Of a stretch of DNA of 64,000 bases, positions 34,652 to 43,430 are shown piece by piece (within the stretch, counting starts at the first letter, position 1; every line of letters begins with the position of its first letter). The notes beneath the pieces are model-generated. The model did no database searches, had not been told where the DNA came from, and saw only the letters and a list, made by a program, of their open reading frames with translations. Source of the DNA: Litorimonas sp964610115 (GTDB lineage: Bacteria > Pseudomonadota > Alphaproteobacteria > Caulobacterales > Maricaulaceae); NCBI GenBank assembly GCA_964610115.1, contig CAZSUW010000001.1, forward strand, positions 35,639 through 99,638, in the 5' to 3' direction. Made by a program: the position numbers and the translations under genes.

Positions 34652-35620
34652 ATGAAAACGTTTTTGAATGTTGTTGCAATGACGGTCTTGGCAGCCCCGG
34701 CTTTGGCTGCGGATCCGTTCACGGTTGCCAAAGTCCCCGTCGATGCGCAGGCGTCCTCCGCTATTGAAGCGCAGTCTCTAGCCATTCAGGACGGTTATGC
34801 AGTTGCGGCGCAAATCTTGCTGGAGCGTTTGACCTTGGCGGAAGAGCGCCAAGCCAAGGGCCTGCCAGAGCTAACCCCGGAAATTGTAGGTCCGTTGATC
34901 CGGGGACAGACCATTGAAAATGAACGCCGCTCGACAACACGTTACCTCGGTGATGTTTCAATCGCTTTTAACCCGTCCGCCGTGCAGCAGCTTTTGCGCG
35001 CGCAAGGCCTGACAATGGTCACAAGTCAGGCGCAAGACCACCTCATCGTGCCCGTTGGCATAACGCCGGATTCCCCAACAGGCCGGTCCATTCTTTCCGG
35101 TCGGCATGCGCATATGTTGACGCCGCTCATATCGGTTCGTGCGCAAGATTTTCAAAGCGATGCCAGTTTCGGCTTTCCGGATGACAGCGCACTAAAGTCT
35201 CTTGCACAGCGGTATAATAAAGACCGTATTCTTCTGGTTAGCTCTACCGGTGGCGGTTTAGCCTATGAAAGCATCAATGTCGGTACAGGTGAGCGCTCAA
35301 GATATCCTGTCGCCCGCGACTTTGATAGCCTTGCCTTAGACTTGCAAAATGACTGGAAAGAACAAACGGCTGTGCCGAGCGCAACCAGCCTGACCTCAAC
35401 GGCCTCTATCCTGTATAACAGCCTCTCTGAATGGCAGCGCTTGCAGCGGGCGATCAATACGGCGTCCCAAGTCAGCGATGCTCGGCTGGATGCGGTTTCA
35501 AAAGACGGCGCGCTGATGACATTGCGCTATGGGGATTTCGCGCGCTTGCAGGCCGAAATGCGACAAAAGGGCGTAATCGTAGAGCGGGACCCCGAACTGG
35601 GACTGATCATTCGGGGTTAG
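34652..35620 (+). CDS. Exported DUF2066 domain protein
   Basis: A 322-residue protein with signal peptide MKTFLNVVAMTVLAAPALA and mature start ADPFTVAKVPVDAQASSAIE, the DUF2066 N-terminal pattern. The N-terminal half continues AQSLAIQDGYAVAAQILLER. The C-terminal half carries SVRAQDFQSDASFGFPDD. Function unknown; probably periplasmic. AGAGGG precedes the ATG. It lies 5 bp before hdaA, a conserved pairing whose meaning is not known. Confidence 0.85.
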   Translation: MKTFLNVVAMTVLAAPALAADPFTVAKVPVDAQASSAIEAQSLAIQDGYAVAAQILLERLTLAEERQAKGLPELTPEIVGPLIRGQTIENERRSTTRYLGDVSIAFNPSAVQQLLRAQGLTMVTSQAQDHLIVPVGITPDSPTGRSILSGRHAHMLTPLISVRAQDFQSDASFGFPDDSALKSLAQRYNKDRILLVSSTGGGLAYESINVGTGERSRYPVARDFDSLALDLQNDWKEQTAVPSATSLTSTASILYNSLSEWQRLQRAINTASQVSDARLDAVSKDGALMTLRYGDFARLQAEMRQKGVIVERDPELGLIIRG

Positions 35621-35625
35621 TCAAT

Positions 35626-36258
35626 ATGAGCCGTCAGGGTTCGAAGCGGTCAAAACAAATTCCCATGGATTTGGCGCCGGATGCGCCCTTCACCTATGAG
35701 AGTTTTATTGAAGCTCCGAGCAATTCAGGGGCTTTGGTGACCTTAAAGGCGTGGCCAAATTGGCCCGCTCCGGCCCTGTTACTGCTGGGGCCAGCGGGAT
35801 GCGGAAAAACGCATCTCGGTGAAGCGTGGCTGGCGCAGTCACACGGCGTATTTCTCGACGACGCGCATAGTCGTTCAGAGGACGACCTTTTCGGCTTTAT
35901 CAATCGCGCACTGCGCGGGGAGGTGCCGGGCGTGTTACTGGCGTCACGGGTCGCACCGTCTGATTGGGGGGTCAGCTTGCCGGATCTGCTATCCAGATTA
36001 TCTGCCATGCCTGTCCTGCAAATTTCTGAGGCCGATGACGAAAGCTTGCGCCCGATTACGCGGGCTTTGTTTGAACAGCGCGGACGGGTTGTGACCGAAG
36101 GCGTGATCGATACAATGCTGAAATTCGCGCCGCGGGATGTGCCGTCATTGCGCGCGCTCATCGCTGAAATCGACGCCATAGCCAGCGCCGATAAAATCGA
36201 CATTGGTCCCCGACTGGTCAGTCGATTTTTACAGGATACGCCTGATCTTTTCGACTAG
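35626..36258 (+). CDS. hdaA: DnaA-regulatory AAA+ protein HdaA
   Basis: A 210-residue protein related to the AAA+ part of DnaA but without its DNA-binding domain. The N-terminal QIPMDL (residues 11-16) is a sliding-clamp binding motif. Walker A GPAGCGKT is at 55-62, and a Walker B-like FLDDAH follows at 76-81. Hda proteins bound to the beta-clamp stimulate ATP hydrolysis by DnaA and so stop re-initiation; in Caulobacter HdaA does this. Directly downstream of DUF2066. Convergent with mutB (15-bp gap). Confidence 0.92.
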   Translation: MSRQGSKRSKQIPMDLAPDAPFTYESFIEAPSNSGALVTLKAWPNWPAPALLLLGPAGCGKTHLGEAWLAQSHGVFLDDAHSRSEDDLFGFINRALRGEVPGVLLASRVAPSDWGVSLPDLLSRLSAMPVLQISEADDESLRPITRALFEQRGRVVTEGVIDTMLKFAPRDVPSLRALIAEIDAIASADKIDIGPRLVSRFLQDTPDLFD

Positions 36259-36273
36259 CGAGCGCGTGATGGA

Positions 36274-38418
36274 TTAGCCGGCCCCTTGGCTCAGGCGCAT
36301 ATTGACCACGTCTAAAACCTCAAGCACGGCATCGGGAATATTCGTGCCGGGTGGAAAGACGGCTTTCGCGCCCATCTCTTTAAGTGTTTCCACATCTTCA
36401 GGCGGGATGACGCCGCCAACAATAATTAAAATGTCGCTGCGTTTACTTGCGGCCAGTGCGTCGCGCAATTCCGGGACGAGGGCGAGGTGCCCAGCCGCCA
36501 AGCTGGAGGCCGCGATGACATCGACATCCTCCTCAATGCCCAATGCGGCCGCTTCCTCTGGCGTCTGGAAAAGTGGGCCAATCACCACGTCAAAGCCCAA
36601 ATCGGAAAAGGCCGTCGCTACAACCTTTTGCCCGCGATCGTGGCCGTCTTGCCCCATTTTCGCGATCAGGATTTTTGGTTTCCGCCCTTCCAAAGCGGCG
36701 AATGCCGTCACCCGAGATCGCGCCTCCTCCAGGGCCGGATTGTTGGGATCAAAAGCGGATGTATAGACACCGCGCACGCCTGCGGGCTTGGCTTCATAGC
36801 GGTCATAGACTTTTTCCAAGGCGTCGCTGATTTCGCCCACAGTCGCTTTTTTGCGCGCGGCATCGACGGCTAAGGCTAGTAAATTGCCCTCACCCGTGTC
36901 AGCTGATTTTGTGAGCGCGTCGAGGGCGGCATAGACGGCCTCAGGATCGCGATCTTTTTTTAGCTGCTTTAGCCGTTTTATCTGGCCGGTACGGACACTG
37001 GCATTATCCACCTTCAAAATCGGGATGTCGTCTTCTTCGTTTGAAAGATAGCGGTTTACGCCCACAACAGTCTGTGCACCGCTATCAATGCGGGCTTGTG
37101 TGCGCGCCGCAGATTCTTCGATCCGTTGCTTTGGCATGCCCGCTTCAATCGCTTTGGCCATGCCGCCTAAGGCTTCCACTTCGCGAATATGTTCGAGCGC
37201 ACGGTCCGCGAGTTTTCGCGTCAGGGCCTCGACATAATAACTGCCGCCCCACGGATCGATGGTCTTGGTGTGACCGCCCTCTGTTTGCAGGAAAAGCTGC
37301 GTGTTGCGCGCAATGCGGGCGGAGAAATCGGTAGGCAAAGCGAGCGCTTCATCCAGCGAGTTAGTGTGCAGGCTTTGTGTATGCCCATCCACTGCGGCCA
37401 TGGCCTCGATATGGGTGCGGCCAACATTGTTGAACACGTCTTGCGCGGTGAGAGACCAGCCGCTCGTCTGACAGTGTGTGCGCAGCATGGTGGACTTCGG
37501 ATTTTCCGGACCAAAGGGTGCGATCAGCTGCGCCCAGAGCAGGCGGGCCGCCCGCAGCTTGGCGACCTCCATGAAATAGTTCATGCCAATGCCGAAGAAG
37601 AAGGAGAGGCGCGGTGCAAAGCGATCAATGCTCATGCCCGCATCGATGCCGGTGCGCACATATTCGAGCCCATCAGCCAGCGTGAAGCCCAGCTCAATAT
37701 CGGCGGACGCGCCCGCTTCCTGCATGTGATAGCCCGAGATCGAAATCGAATTGAACTTCGGCATATGTCGGGATGTGTGCGCGAAAATATCGCCAATGAT
37801 CCGCATGCTCGGCGCGGGCGGATAGATATAGGTGTTGCGCACCATGAACTCTTTTAAGATGTCGTTCTGGATTGTCCCGGCGAGTTGGTCTTGTTTTACG
37901 CCCTGTTCTTCGGCGGCAGCAATATAGAGGGCAAGAACGGGCAGGACCGCGCCGTTCATCGTCATGGATACGCTCATCTTATCCAGCGGAATCTGATCAA
38001 AAAGAACGCGCATATCGTAGAGGCTATCGATCGCGACACCTGCCATGCCGACATCGCCCGGCACGCGCGGGTGGTCGCTGTCATAGCCACGATGTGTCGC
38101 CAGATCAAACGCCACAGACAAGCCCTTCTGACCCGCGGCGAGATTGCGGCGATAAAAGGCATTACTGTCTTCCGCGGTTGAGAAGCCCGCATATTGGCGG
38201 ATGGTCCAAGGCCGCTGCACATACATGCTGGGATAGGGGCCGCGAATATAGGGCGCGAAGCCCGGATAGGTGTTCAGATGTGCTGCGCCGTCAACAGCGT
38301 CTGGACCATAATGTGGTGCGACCGAGAACCCTTCCGGTGCGTCCCATTGGCTGCCGCGTTCCGGGCCGTTCATTCCTGGCGTGAGAGGCAGGCGGGTAAA
38401 GTCAGGGAACTGGCTCAT
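36274..38418 (-). CDS. mutB: Methylmalonyl-CoA mutase, large (catalytic) subunit
   Basis: A 714-residue adenosylcobalamin-dependent mutase that interconverts (R)-methylmalonyl-CoA and succinyl-CoA, the last step of propionyl-CoA catabolism. The TIM-barrel part has RGPYPSMYVQRPWTIRQYAG and GLSVAFDLATHRGYDSDHPR. The C-terminal B12-binding domain has KMGQDGHDRGQKVVA, with the DxHxxG His as lower cobalt ligand. Normal length. Its ATG overlaps the stop of the small subunit gene by 4 bp. Confidence 0.97.
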   Translation of the reverse strand: MSQFPDFTRLPLTPGMNGPERGSQWDAPEGFSVAPHYGPDAVDGAAHLNTYPGFAPYIRGPYPSMYVQRPWTIRQYAGFSTAEDSNAFYRRNLAAGQKGLSVAFDLATHRGYDSDHPRVPGDVGMAGVAIDSLYDMRVLFDQIPLDKMSVSMTMNGAVLPVLALYIAAAEEQGVKQDQLAGTIQNDILKEFMVRNTYIYPPAPSMRIIGDIFAHTSRHMPKFNSISISGYHMQEAGASADIELGFTLADGLEYVRTGIDAGMSIDRFAPRLSFFFGIGMNYFMEVAKLRAARLLWAQLIAPFGPENPKSTMLRTHCQTSGWSLTAQDVFNNVGRTHIEAMAAVDGHTQSLHTNSLDEALALPTDFSARIARNTQLFLQTEGGHTKTIDPWGGSYYVEALTRKLADRALEHIREVEALGGMAKAIEAGMPKQRIEESAARTQARIDSGAQTVVGVNRYLSNEEDDIPILKVDNASVRTGQIKRLKQLKKDRDPEAVYAALDALTKSADTGEGNLLALAVDAARKKATVGEISDALEKVYDRYEAKPAGVRGVYTSAFDPNNPALEEARSRVTAFAALEGRKPKILIAKMGQDGHDRGQKVVATAFSDLGFDVVIGPLFQTPEEAAALGIEEDVDVIAASSLAAGHLALVPELRDALAASKRSDILIIVGGVIPPEDVETLKEMGAKAVFPPGTNIPDAVLEVLDVVNMRLSQGAG

Positions 38419-39656
38419 GTCCGAACCTCTGGTTTACGCACATCCTCGGCGGGGTAGAGGGTGAGCCCTAATATCGGGTCGCCTCGATCGGCTCTGGTTT
38501 CGATCGCCGCCTCAATCCGTGACTGTAGCGCGCCATTGGCACGAAAAGCCTCAATCCCCCCGCTGGCTTCGATGTTTTGAAATTCAGCCCATGCGGCTTG
38601 GGCGAGGTCTTCGGTCAAACGTTCGTGAAAATAACTCCCATAAGCGGGATCGCGGACTTGGCCGAGATGGCTTTCCTCCATCATTAAAAGTTGCTGGTTG
38701 CGCGCAAGGCGGCTGGCAAAGGGGGTCGGCTTACCGAGCGCGTGCTCTGGCGGCGTATCGGTAAAGGGCCGAAGGGCGATGAAATCTGCGCCGCCCCAGA
38801 CCGCGCCCAGCCCGGCACTTTGCGTGCGCAGCAAATTCGTCCACGCATCCGCGCTTTGCATCATGCGCTGCGATGAGATCGCATGGAGGGGCAGGCCCCC
38901 CGTCTTTATGTTAAAGGCTTGAAAAATCGCCAAGGCTAGGCGCCGTGCGGCCCGCAACTTAACCGCCACTAAATGCGCGTCTGTTCCGCAGGCCAGTTCC
39001 ACGGCAATATTTCCGGCTATAGTCGGGCCGTGACGTCGCAGGGCTTCGGCCAATGTCGCGGCAAAGACTGCAAGTTCGAGCGTGTCATCACCGCCGTCGT
39101 CATGAATGGCGGCGGCGGCGATCGTAAACGGGGTCCACTGTTCTGGAATACTCGGGCGTTCGCCAAGGGGATCAAGCCCTAAAGTGACGGGCGTGTCGTA
39201 AAGTTCTTCAGTTCCGGGCGCGAAGGGCGCCGCCGCACTGCCGGGTGCAAAAACAACCGGCACGAGGTTGAGGTAAACGCCCTCTAATACACGCTTTAAG
39301 TCTGCCCGCCGAGAAATCGTGGTGTTGCCAAACCGCACAGCGCTGGCCCCGCCCGTCAGGTCTTTTAAAAGTTGCTGATTTGCGTAGCCATGGTCCTCGT
39401 CTTCAACCATGGCGCAAATATGCCAGGCCCGGCCCTCTAAAAGCGGGGCGGGTTCCCCGTCGAGCCGGACTATTGCCTGCGGGCGGGCGTCCGCATCGAA
39501 TAACGGCCCGCGGTTCAGCCCGTCTTCTGTCATATGCGTAAGCGTTTCAAAGGCGGCCCCGCGCATACCCCGTTCAGCAAGCGCTTGCCATTCTATGGCG
39601 GTTTTCTCTGGGAACATAGGCTCTAGGGCTAATTTTGCCACGGGAGGATTCGACAT
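38415..39656 (-). CDS. mutA: Methylmalonyl-CoA mutase, small subunit
   Basis: A 413-residue partner of mutB and first gene of the pair. It begins MSNPPVAKLALEPMFPEKTA and has the mutase barrel pattern, but without substrate-binding motifs, e.g. AFNIKTGGLPLHAISSQRMM and RLARNQQLLMMEESHLGQVR. It ends about 30 residues after the barrel. The cobalamin-like C-terminal domain of classical small subunits (about 600-640 residues) is missing. It probably serves as the structural half of the heterodimer. Operon order small-large with a 4-bp overlap. Confidence 0.9.
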   Translation of the reverse strand: MSNPPVAKLALEPMFPEKTAIEWQALAERGMRGAAFETLTHMTEDGLNRGPLFDADARPQAIVRLDGEPAPLLEGRAWHICAMVEDEDHGYANQQLLKDLTGGASAVRFGNTTISRRADLKRVLEGVYLNLVPVVFAPGSAAAPFAPGTEELYDTPVTLGLDPLGERPSIPEQWTPFTIAAAAIHDDGGDDTLELAVFAATLAEALRRHGPTIAGNIAVELACGTDAHLVAVKLRAARRLALAIFQAFNIKTGGLPLHAISSQRMMQSADAWTNLLRTQSAGLGAVWGGADFIALRPFTDTPPEHALGKPTPFASRLARNQQLLMMEESHLGQVRDPAYGSYFHERLTEDLAQAAWAEFQNIEASGGIEAFRANGALQSRIEAAIETRADRGDPILGLTLYPAEDVRKPEVRT

Positions 39657-39765
39657 AATCGCGCTTTAGCGTGTGTTATCGATCCTGTCTTGAACTCGCG
39701 CAAAGGAAAGTCGCGATTTGTGCTTCGTGCTGTGACTATCGCGATCGTGATGTTATTTACAGATG

Positions 39766-39801
39766 TTCGTTCTTTATATAGAACGAATGTTCTCTATATA
39801 G
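39766..39801 (+). promoter_or_regulatory. Palindrome and phased repeats upstream of the ferredoxin-NADP reductase gene
   Basis: TTCGTTCT-TTATAT-AGAACGAA (39766-39787) is a perfect 8-bp inverted repeat. In addition TTCTTTATATAG (39770) recurs as TTCTCTATATAG (39790), 20 bp later. The combination looks like an operator with two dimer sites over an AT-rich promoter, about 90-120 bp upstream of the gene. It is not the alphaproteobacterial LexA pattern GTTC-N7-GTTC. The 230-bp divergent gap holds nothing else clear. Confidence 0.5.
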
Positions 39802-39886
39802 TTTCTTGAATATGGCACGCACTCCCTCTAGGGAGCGCCGCCACCCATCCTCGTCAGTCCCGACATTCGTATCGAAAGCCTGTTTC

Positions 39887-40684
39887 ATGTCTAACGCCCC
39901 GACAGAAGAAAAAGTGTTGGAAGTCGAGCATTTCACCGACCGTCTTTTCGCCTTTTCTATCACGCGGCCACCGTCTTTCCGGTTTCGGACGGGCGAGTTC
40001 ATCATGATCGGCCTGCCAAAGACGGAAGAACAGAAGCGCCCAATTATGCGCGCCTATTCTGTCGCAAGCCCGGCTTGGGATGATAAGCTCGAATTCTATT
40101 CCATTAAGGTCGAAGACGGGCCGCTGACCTCGCGCCTGCAAAAGATTGAAGAAGGCGACACGGTCTTACTGGGACGCAAACCTGTCGGCACATTGGTTCT
40201 TGATGCGCTATTGCCGGGCAAACGGCTTTGGATGTTTTCAACCGGAACAGGCTTCGCGCCCTTTGCGTCCTTGGTTCGCGACCCGGAGACGTATGAGCGC
40301 TATGACGAAGTGATCGTGACCCATACCTGCCGCGAAGCCGGAGAGCTGCAGTATAGTCAGCGTCTGGTCGCCGATCTGGTGAATGATCCTTTGGTTGGGG
40401 AAATGGTGCAGCGCGAAGACGGAACGTCGAAGCTAAAGCTGATCACGTCGCTGACGCGCGAGGACCATCCTTTGACGGGTCGCATTACAACTTTGCTTGA
40501 AACAGGAAAGCTGTTCGACGTCGCCGGGACGCCCCCACTGGACAAGGAAACGGACCGCGTGATGATTTGCGGGTCGAAAGCTATGATCGACGATACGGCC
40601 GCCCTTGTTGAGGGGTTCGGCCTGGAAGAAGGGTCTAACTCGGAACCCAAGCATTTCGTCGTCGAAAAAGCGTTTGTCGGCTAG
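39887..40684 (+). CDS. fpr: Ferredoxin-NADP reductase
   Basis: A 265-residue FAD enzyme that moves electrons between NADPH and ferredoxin or flavodoxin. The FAD site is RPIMRAYSVASPAWDDKLEF. The NADP side is MFSTGTGFAPFASLVRDPET and MICGSKAMIDDTAALVEGFG. The end HFVVEKAFVG is typical of bacterial subclass I reductases, where the terminal residue is not the plant-type Tyr. Start at MSNAPTEEKVLEVEHF; the in-frame ATG at 39806 adds an Arg/Ser-rich stretch foreign to the family. Its stop overlaps the lptD stop at CTAG. Confidence 0.92.
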   Translation: MSNAPTEEKVLEVEHFTDRLFAFSITRPPSFRFRTGEFIMIGLPKTEEQKRPIMRAYSVASPAWDDKLEFYSIKVEDGPLTSRLQKIEEGDTVLLGRKPVGTLVLDALLPGKRLWMFSTGTGFAPFASLVRDPETYERYDEVIVTHTCREAGELQYSQRLVADLVNDPLVGEMVQREDGTSKLKLITSLTREDHPLTGRITTLLETGKLFDVAGTPPLDKETDRVMICGSKAMIDDTAALVEGFGLEEGSNSEPKHFVVEKAFVG

Positions 40685-43083
40685 TTACTGCCGAGGCTAC
40701 CCAGTGTCGTCAGACTGATCCGAATGCCGAAATTATCATTATCGCGGATCGTGTCATTGGCGAAGTTACGTTTCACGTAAAACAGTTCGATGCGCGAGCA
40801 ATCATCTGCATAGGCCAGAGAAAAGCGTTGGGATCGTGTCGTGCTGGCGTCTAGGTCGCGAATAATCCTATAGCCCAAGCTAAGGCCATCTAAGGGTCGC
40901 ACCGTGACACCGCCGCTTATTTCTTCGGGCGGTGCTCCGATAAAAGTGTTTGACAGGTCGGCGTTGGAATCCAGCGTAAAATAACGTCCGGTCACATCAA
41001 CATATCGCGTGCGGAGGGACAGCGTCGTATCAACCCGCGAAAATACATCGCGGTCATCGTCATAGCGAAGGCGAGTGTTTGAGTTTAACCATCGCCCGAG
41101 TTTGAGATCGATTTCGCTAACCCAATCGGACTGATCCCCGACTAGACCTGAGGCGAAGCCAAAATCATCCGACACGTTGTCGGAATAGCTCCGGCCGACA
41201 AAAATCGACCCCAAGCCATTTTGTCCAAAGGCCTCAAATTGCGCCTTGATACTTGTACCAATGTCTAGGCGACGACCCTCTTGAAAGAAATCATAACCGT
41301 CCGCTTTGTTTGGTTCAAAAAGCAAGGCGGGGTCGAGGTCGGGAGATGTGCCGTCTTCAAATAGCGTGTCGCCCGTGACAGGATCAACAAAATCATCAAT
41401 CCGTGCATTCCCAAAACTCTCTGTGTAAAGAAGGCGCGGCTCAACGATTACATCGACATTCTCGCCGCGGCGAATGAACGGATAGCGTAGATCGAGGCCG
41501 GCTTGACCGACAGTGCGAGAAAAGGAAATGTCTGATCCTTCGACTGTGTTTCCGGAAACAGTCGCCTCATCCGTGCCAAATTCAAATGTATCGAACCGTC
41601 CCCAGAGGAAGGGTTTGGCTTCTAGGCCGATCGGCGTGACCCATGTCTTGCTATAGTCCGCGCCAATACTGCCGCGGGCATAGTCATTTCCATCTTCCCG
41701 GGTCAGCGCTGTGGCATTGCCGAACAGGCGTAGACGTCCGCCGATAACCGGATCAGACACATAATATTCCCCGTCAATACGCGGGGCGATAATCGGCAAG
41801 GCATCGTCATTATCGCGCAGGACATTGATCAGGCCTGTATTCTCGTTTTCCAAAAAGGTTGTACCAAGATTTTGATATCCGACGGCCAATGCGGACAGGC
41901 GGAAGTTCTCGCCTTGACCGGCGATAAAAGCCTGTGTGGTATTGCGGCGATTAATCGAAGAGATGAGGCCATTACTCTTAAACCGCGACGATACATCATA
42001 GCGGTCAAAGTAATTGTCATCTGTCACCAATTGTACCGTGTAACCATAATGCCAAATGTCGGACGGTTTGAAATAGCCGTCCAAGAAGAAGTGATTAGAA
42101 AATTCTGCGCCTTCAGGGACATCAGCTGGGTTGGTGAACAAGGCCGGATTGTCCAAGGCTTGGCCATTGCGGTCAAACAATGTCGCATAAGTCAGCGACG
42201 CAGCAAGGTTGATTTCGCCCGTGGCGAATTTACGCCGCCCTTCAAATGCCAAAAGCGGATTGACCTTGCTGTAAATATGCGGCGTGATGGTCAGGTCCGT
42301 ATGGTCATCAATGGCCCAAAAATACGGGATGCGCGTCGACAGTCCGCGCGCGCCGCTAATGCCGATAAAGGGTGTTAAAAGCCCGGATTGGCGATCCGCA
42401 CTGGGATCGGGATGGGCCAGGTAGGGCGTGTAAAAAACAGGGACGCCAAACAGTTCTAAAACGGCATCATTATATCGGATCGTGCGGGAGTTCGTATCTT
42501 GCCGTACTTTTCGCGCGCGCAGGCGCCAAGTCGGCACTTCAGCAGAACCGTCGCTGGCTTCGCAAATCTCACACGCCGTGTAAAAGGCGTTGAAAAGCTC
42601 GAACTCGCCATTTTCCTTGCGCGTGACAAAGCGAGCCGCCGTTGTCGCGCCAGAGGCTAAGCGTGCGGAATAATTGGCGGCGGTCCCGGCTTGTAATTCG
42701 TCCGAAAGCTCGAGTTTATCGGCATATTGCACATCGCCAGTGGCGTCGATCAACGCCACATTGCCTGTCGCTAAAACCATGCCGGTTTCAAGATTATAAT
42801 CGACACGATCGGCGCGGAGAGTTCGGTCTTGATACCGCCCTTCGACTTCACCAATCGCTGTCAAAACTTGCGCGCCCTCATCATTGATCAACTCATCGGC
42901 TTCCAAATAGATGATATTCGGATCGCGAAACGGGCTGTCTGCGGGAAGTTTAAGGGCCCGATTCGTTCCAATGGCGGTCTGATCTGGCGCAATTTGGGCT
43001 TGCGCAAGCGGGGATTGAGCGAGGCAGGTCAGCACAGCTAACACCGCTGAGCTGGTAAGAAACTGAAGACGTGGCGCAGTCAT
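40681..43083 (-). CDS. lptD: LPS-assembly protein LptD
   Basis: An 800-residue outer-membrane protein that, with LptE, inserts lipopolysaccharide into the outer leaflet. A signal peptide (FLTSSAVLAVLTCLAQSPLA, then QAQIA) is followed by an LptA-like domain (FRDPNIIYLEADELINDEGA; VLTAIGEVEGRYQDRTLRAD). A large barrel begins near residue 230. YTACEICEASDGSAEVPTW provides a Cys pair. GAGAGAC precedes the ATG. The usual neighbours lptFG, surA, pdxA and rsmA are absent, so this lptD is a single gene. Stop-to-stop overlap with fpr. Confidence 0.95.
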   Translation of the reverse strand: MTAPRLQFLTSSAVLAVLTCLAQSPLAQAQIAPDQTAIGTNRALKLPADSPFRDPNIIYLEADELINDEGAQVLTAIGEVEGRYQDRTLRADRVDYNLETGMVLATGNVALIDATGDVQYADKLELSDELQAGTAANYSARLASGATTAARFVTRKENGEFELFNAFYTACEICEASDGSAEVPTWRLRARKVRQDTNSRTIRYNDAVLELFGVPVFYTPYLAHPDPSADRQSGLLTPFIGISGARGLSTRIPYFWAIDDHTDLTITPHIYSKVNPLLAFEGRRKFATGEINLAASLTYATLFDRNGQALDNPALFTNPADVPEGAEFSNHFFLDGYFKPSDIWHYGYTVQLVTDDNYFDRYDVSSRFKSNGLISSINRRNTTQAFIAGQGENFRLSALAVGYQNLGTTFLENENTGLINVLRDNDDALPIIAPRIDGEYYVSDPVIGGRLRLFGNATALTREDGNDYARGSIGADYSKTWVTPIGLEAKPFLWGRFDTFEFGTDEATVSGNTVEGSDISFSRTVGQAGLDLRYPFIRRGENVDVIVEPRLLYTESFGNARIDDFVDPVTGDTLFEDGTSPDLDPALLFEPNKADGYDFFQEGRRLDIGTSIKAQFEAFGQNGLGSIFVGRSYSDNVSDDFGFASGLVGDQSDWVSEIDLKLGRWLNSNTRLRYDDDRDVFSRVDTTLSLRTRYVDVTGRYFTLDSNADLSNTFIGAPPEEISGGVTVRPLDGLSLGYRIIRDLDASTTRSQRFSLAYADDCSRIELFYVKRNFANDTIRDNDNFGIRISLTTLGSLGSN

Positions 43084-43430
43084 GTCTCTCGGCTTTCCCC
43101 TCGGCCCGTTTGGTGACGCGCGCGCCACAATTCCCCCCGCGTTCACGCATTGGAACCCGGATATGTCAGTGCGCCATAGGCATATATAACGGCAGGGTCC
43201 ACGGGCGCACAGTAAAAAAGCGGTCGGTGGCGATTACAATCTCCTCATGAGAGCGGATTAAGCTCTGCATCTGCCGCAGGTTCCGCTTGTCGGGCCGTTC
43301 ATGGCTTGCCAAAGGTAGAAAGGAGGCAGGCTGTAAGGCTATCATTACGAATTGATGGCGTAAGGTTTGCAGGCCAAGAGGCAGGGCGCGACGCTCAGGC
43401 TCGACGACGGACGAAACGGACGTAAATAAG
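43084..43430. other. Intergenic region between lptD and the type I secretion ABC gene
   Basis: A 347-bp divergent region. It must hold both promoters, but I see no exact -35/-10 pair, CtrA site or repeat. An A/T patch (CATATATAACGG, about 43186) is the best lptD promoter candidate. A minus-strand frame (43166-43531) spans much of it but overlaps the ABC gene start and has no family resemblance. Confidence 0.4.

Noticed and set aside
40769..40784. parS-like CGTTTCACGTAAAACA inside lptD
   Set aside because: Two mismatches break the palindrome and it lies in coding sequence; not counted as a third parS.
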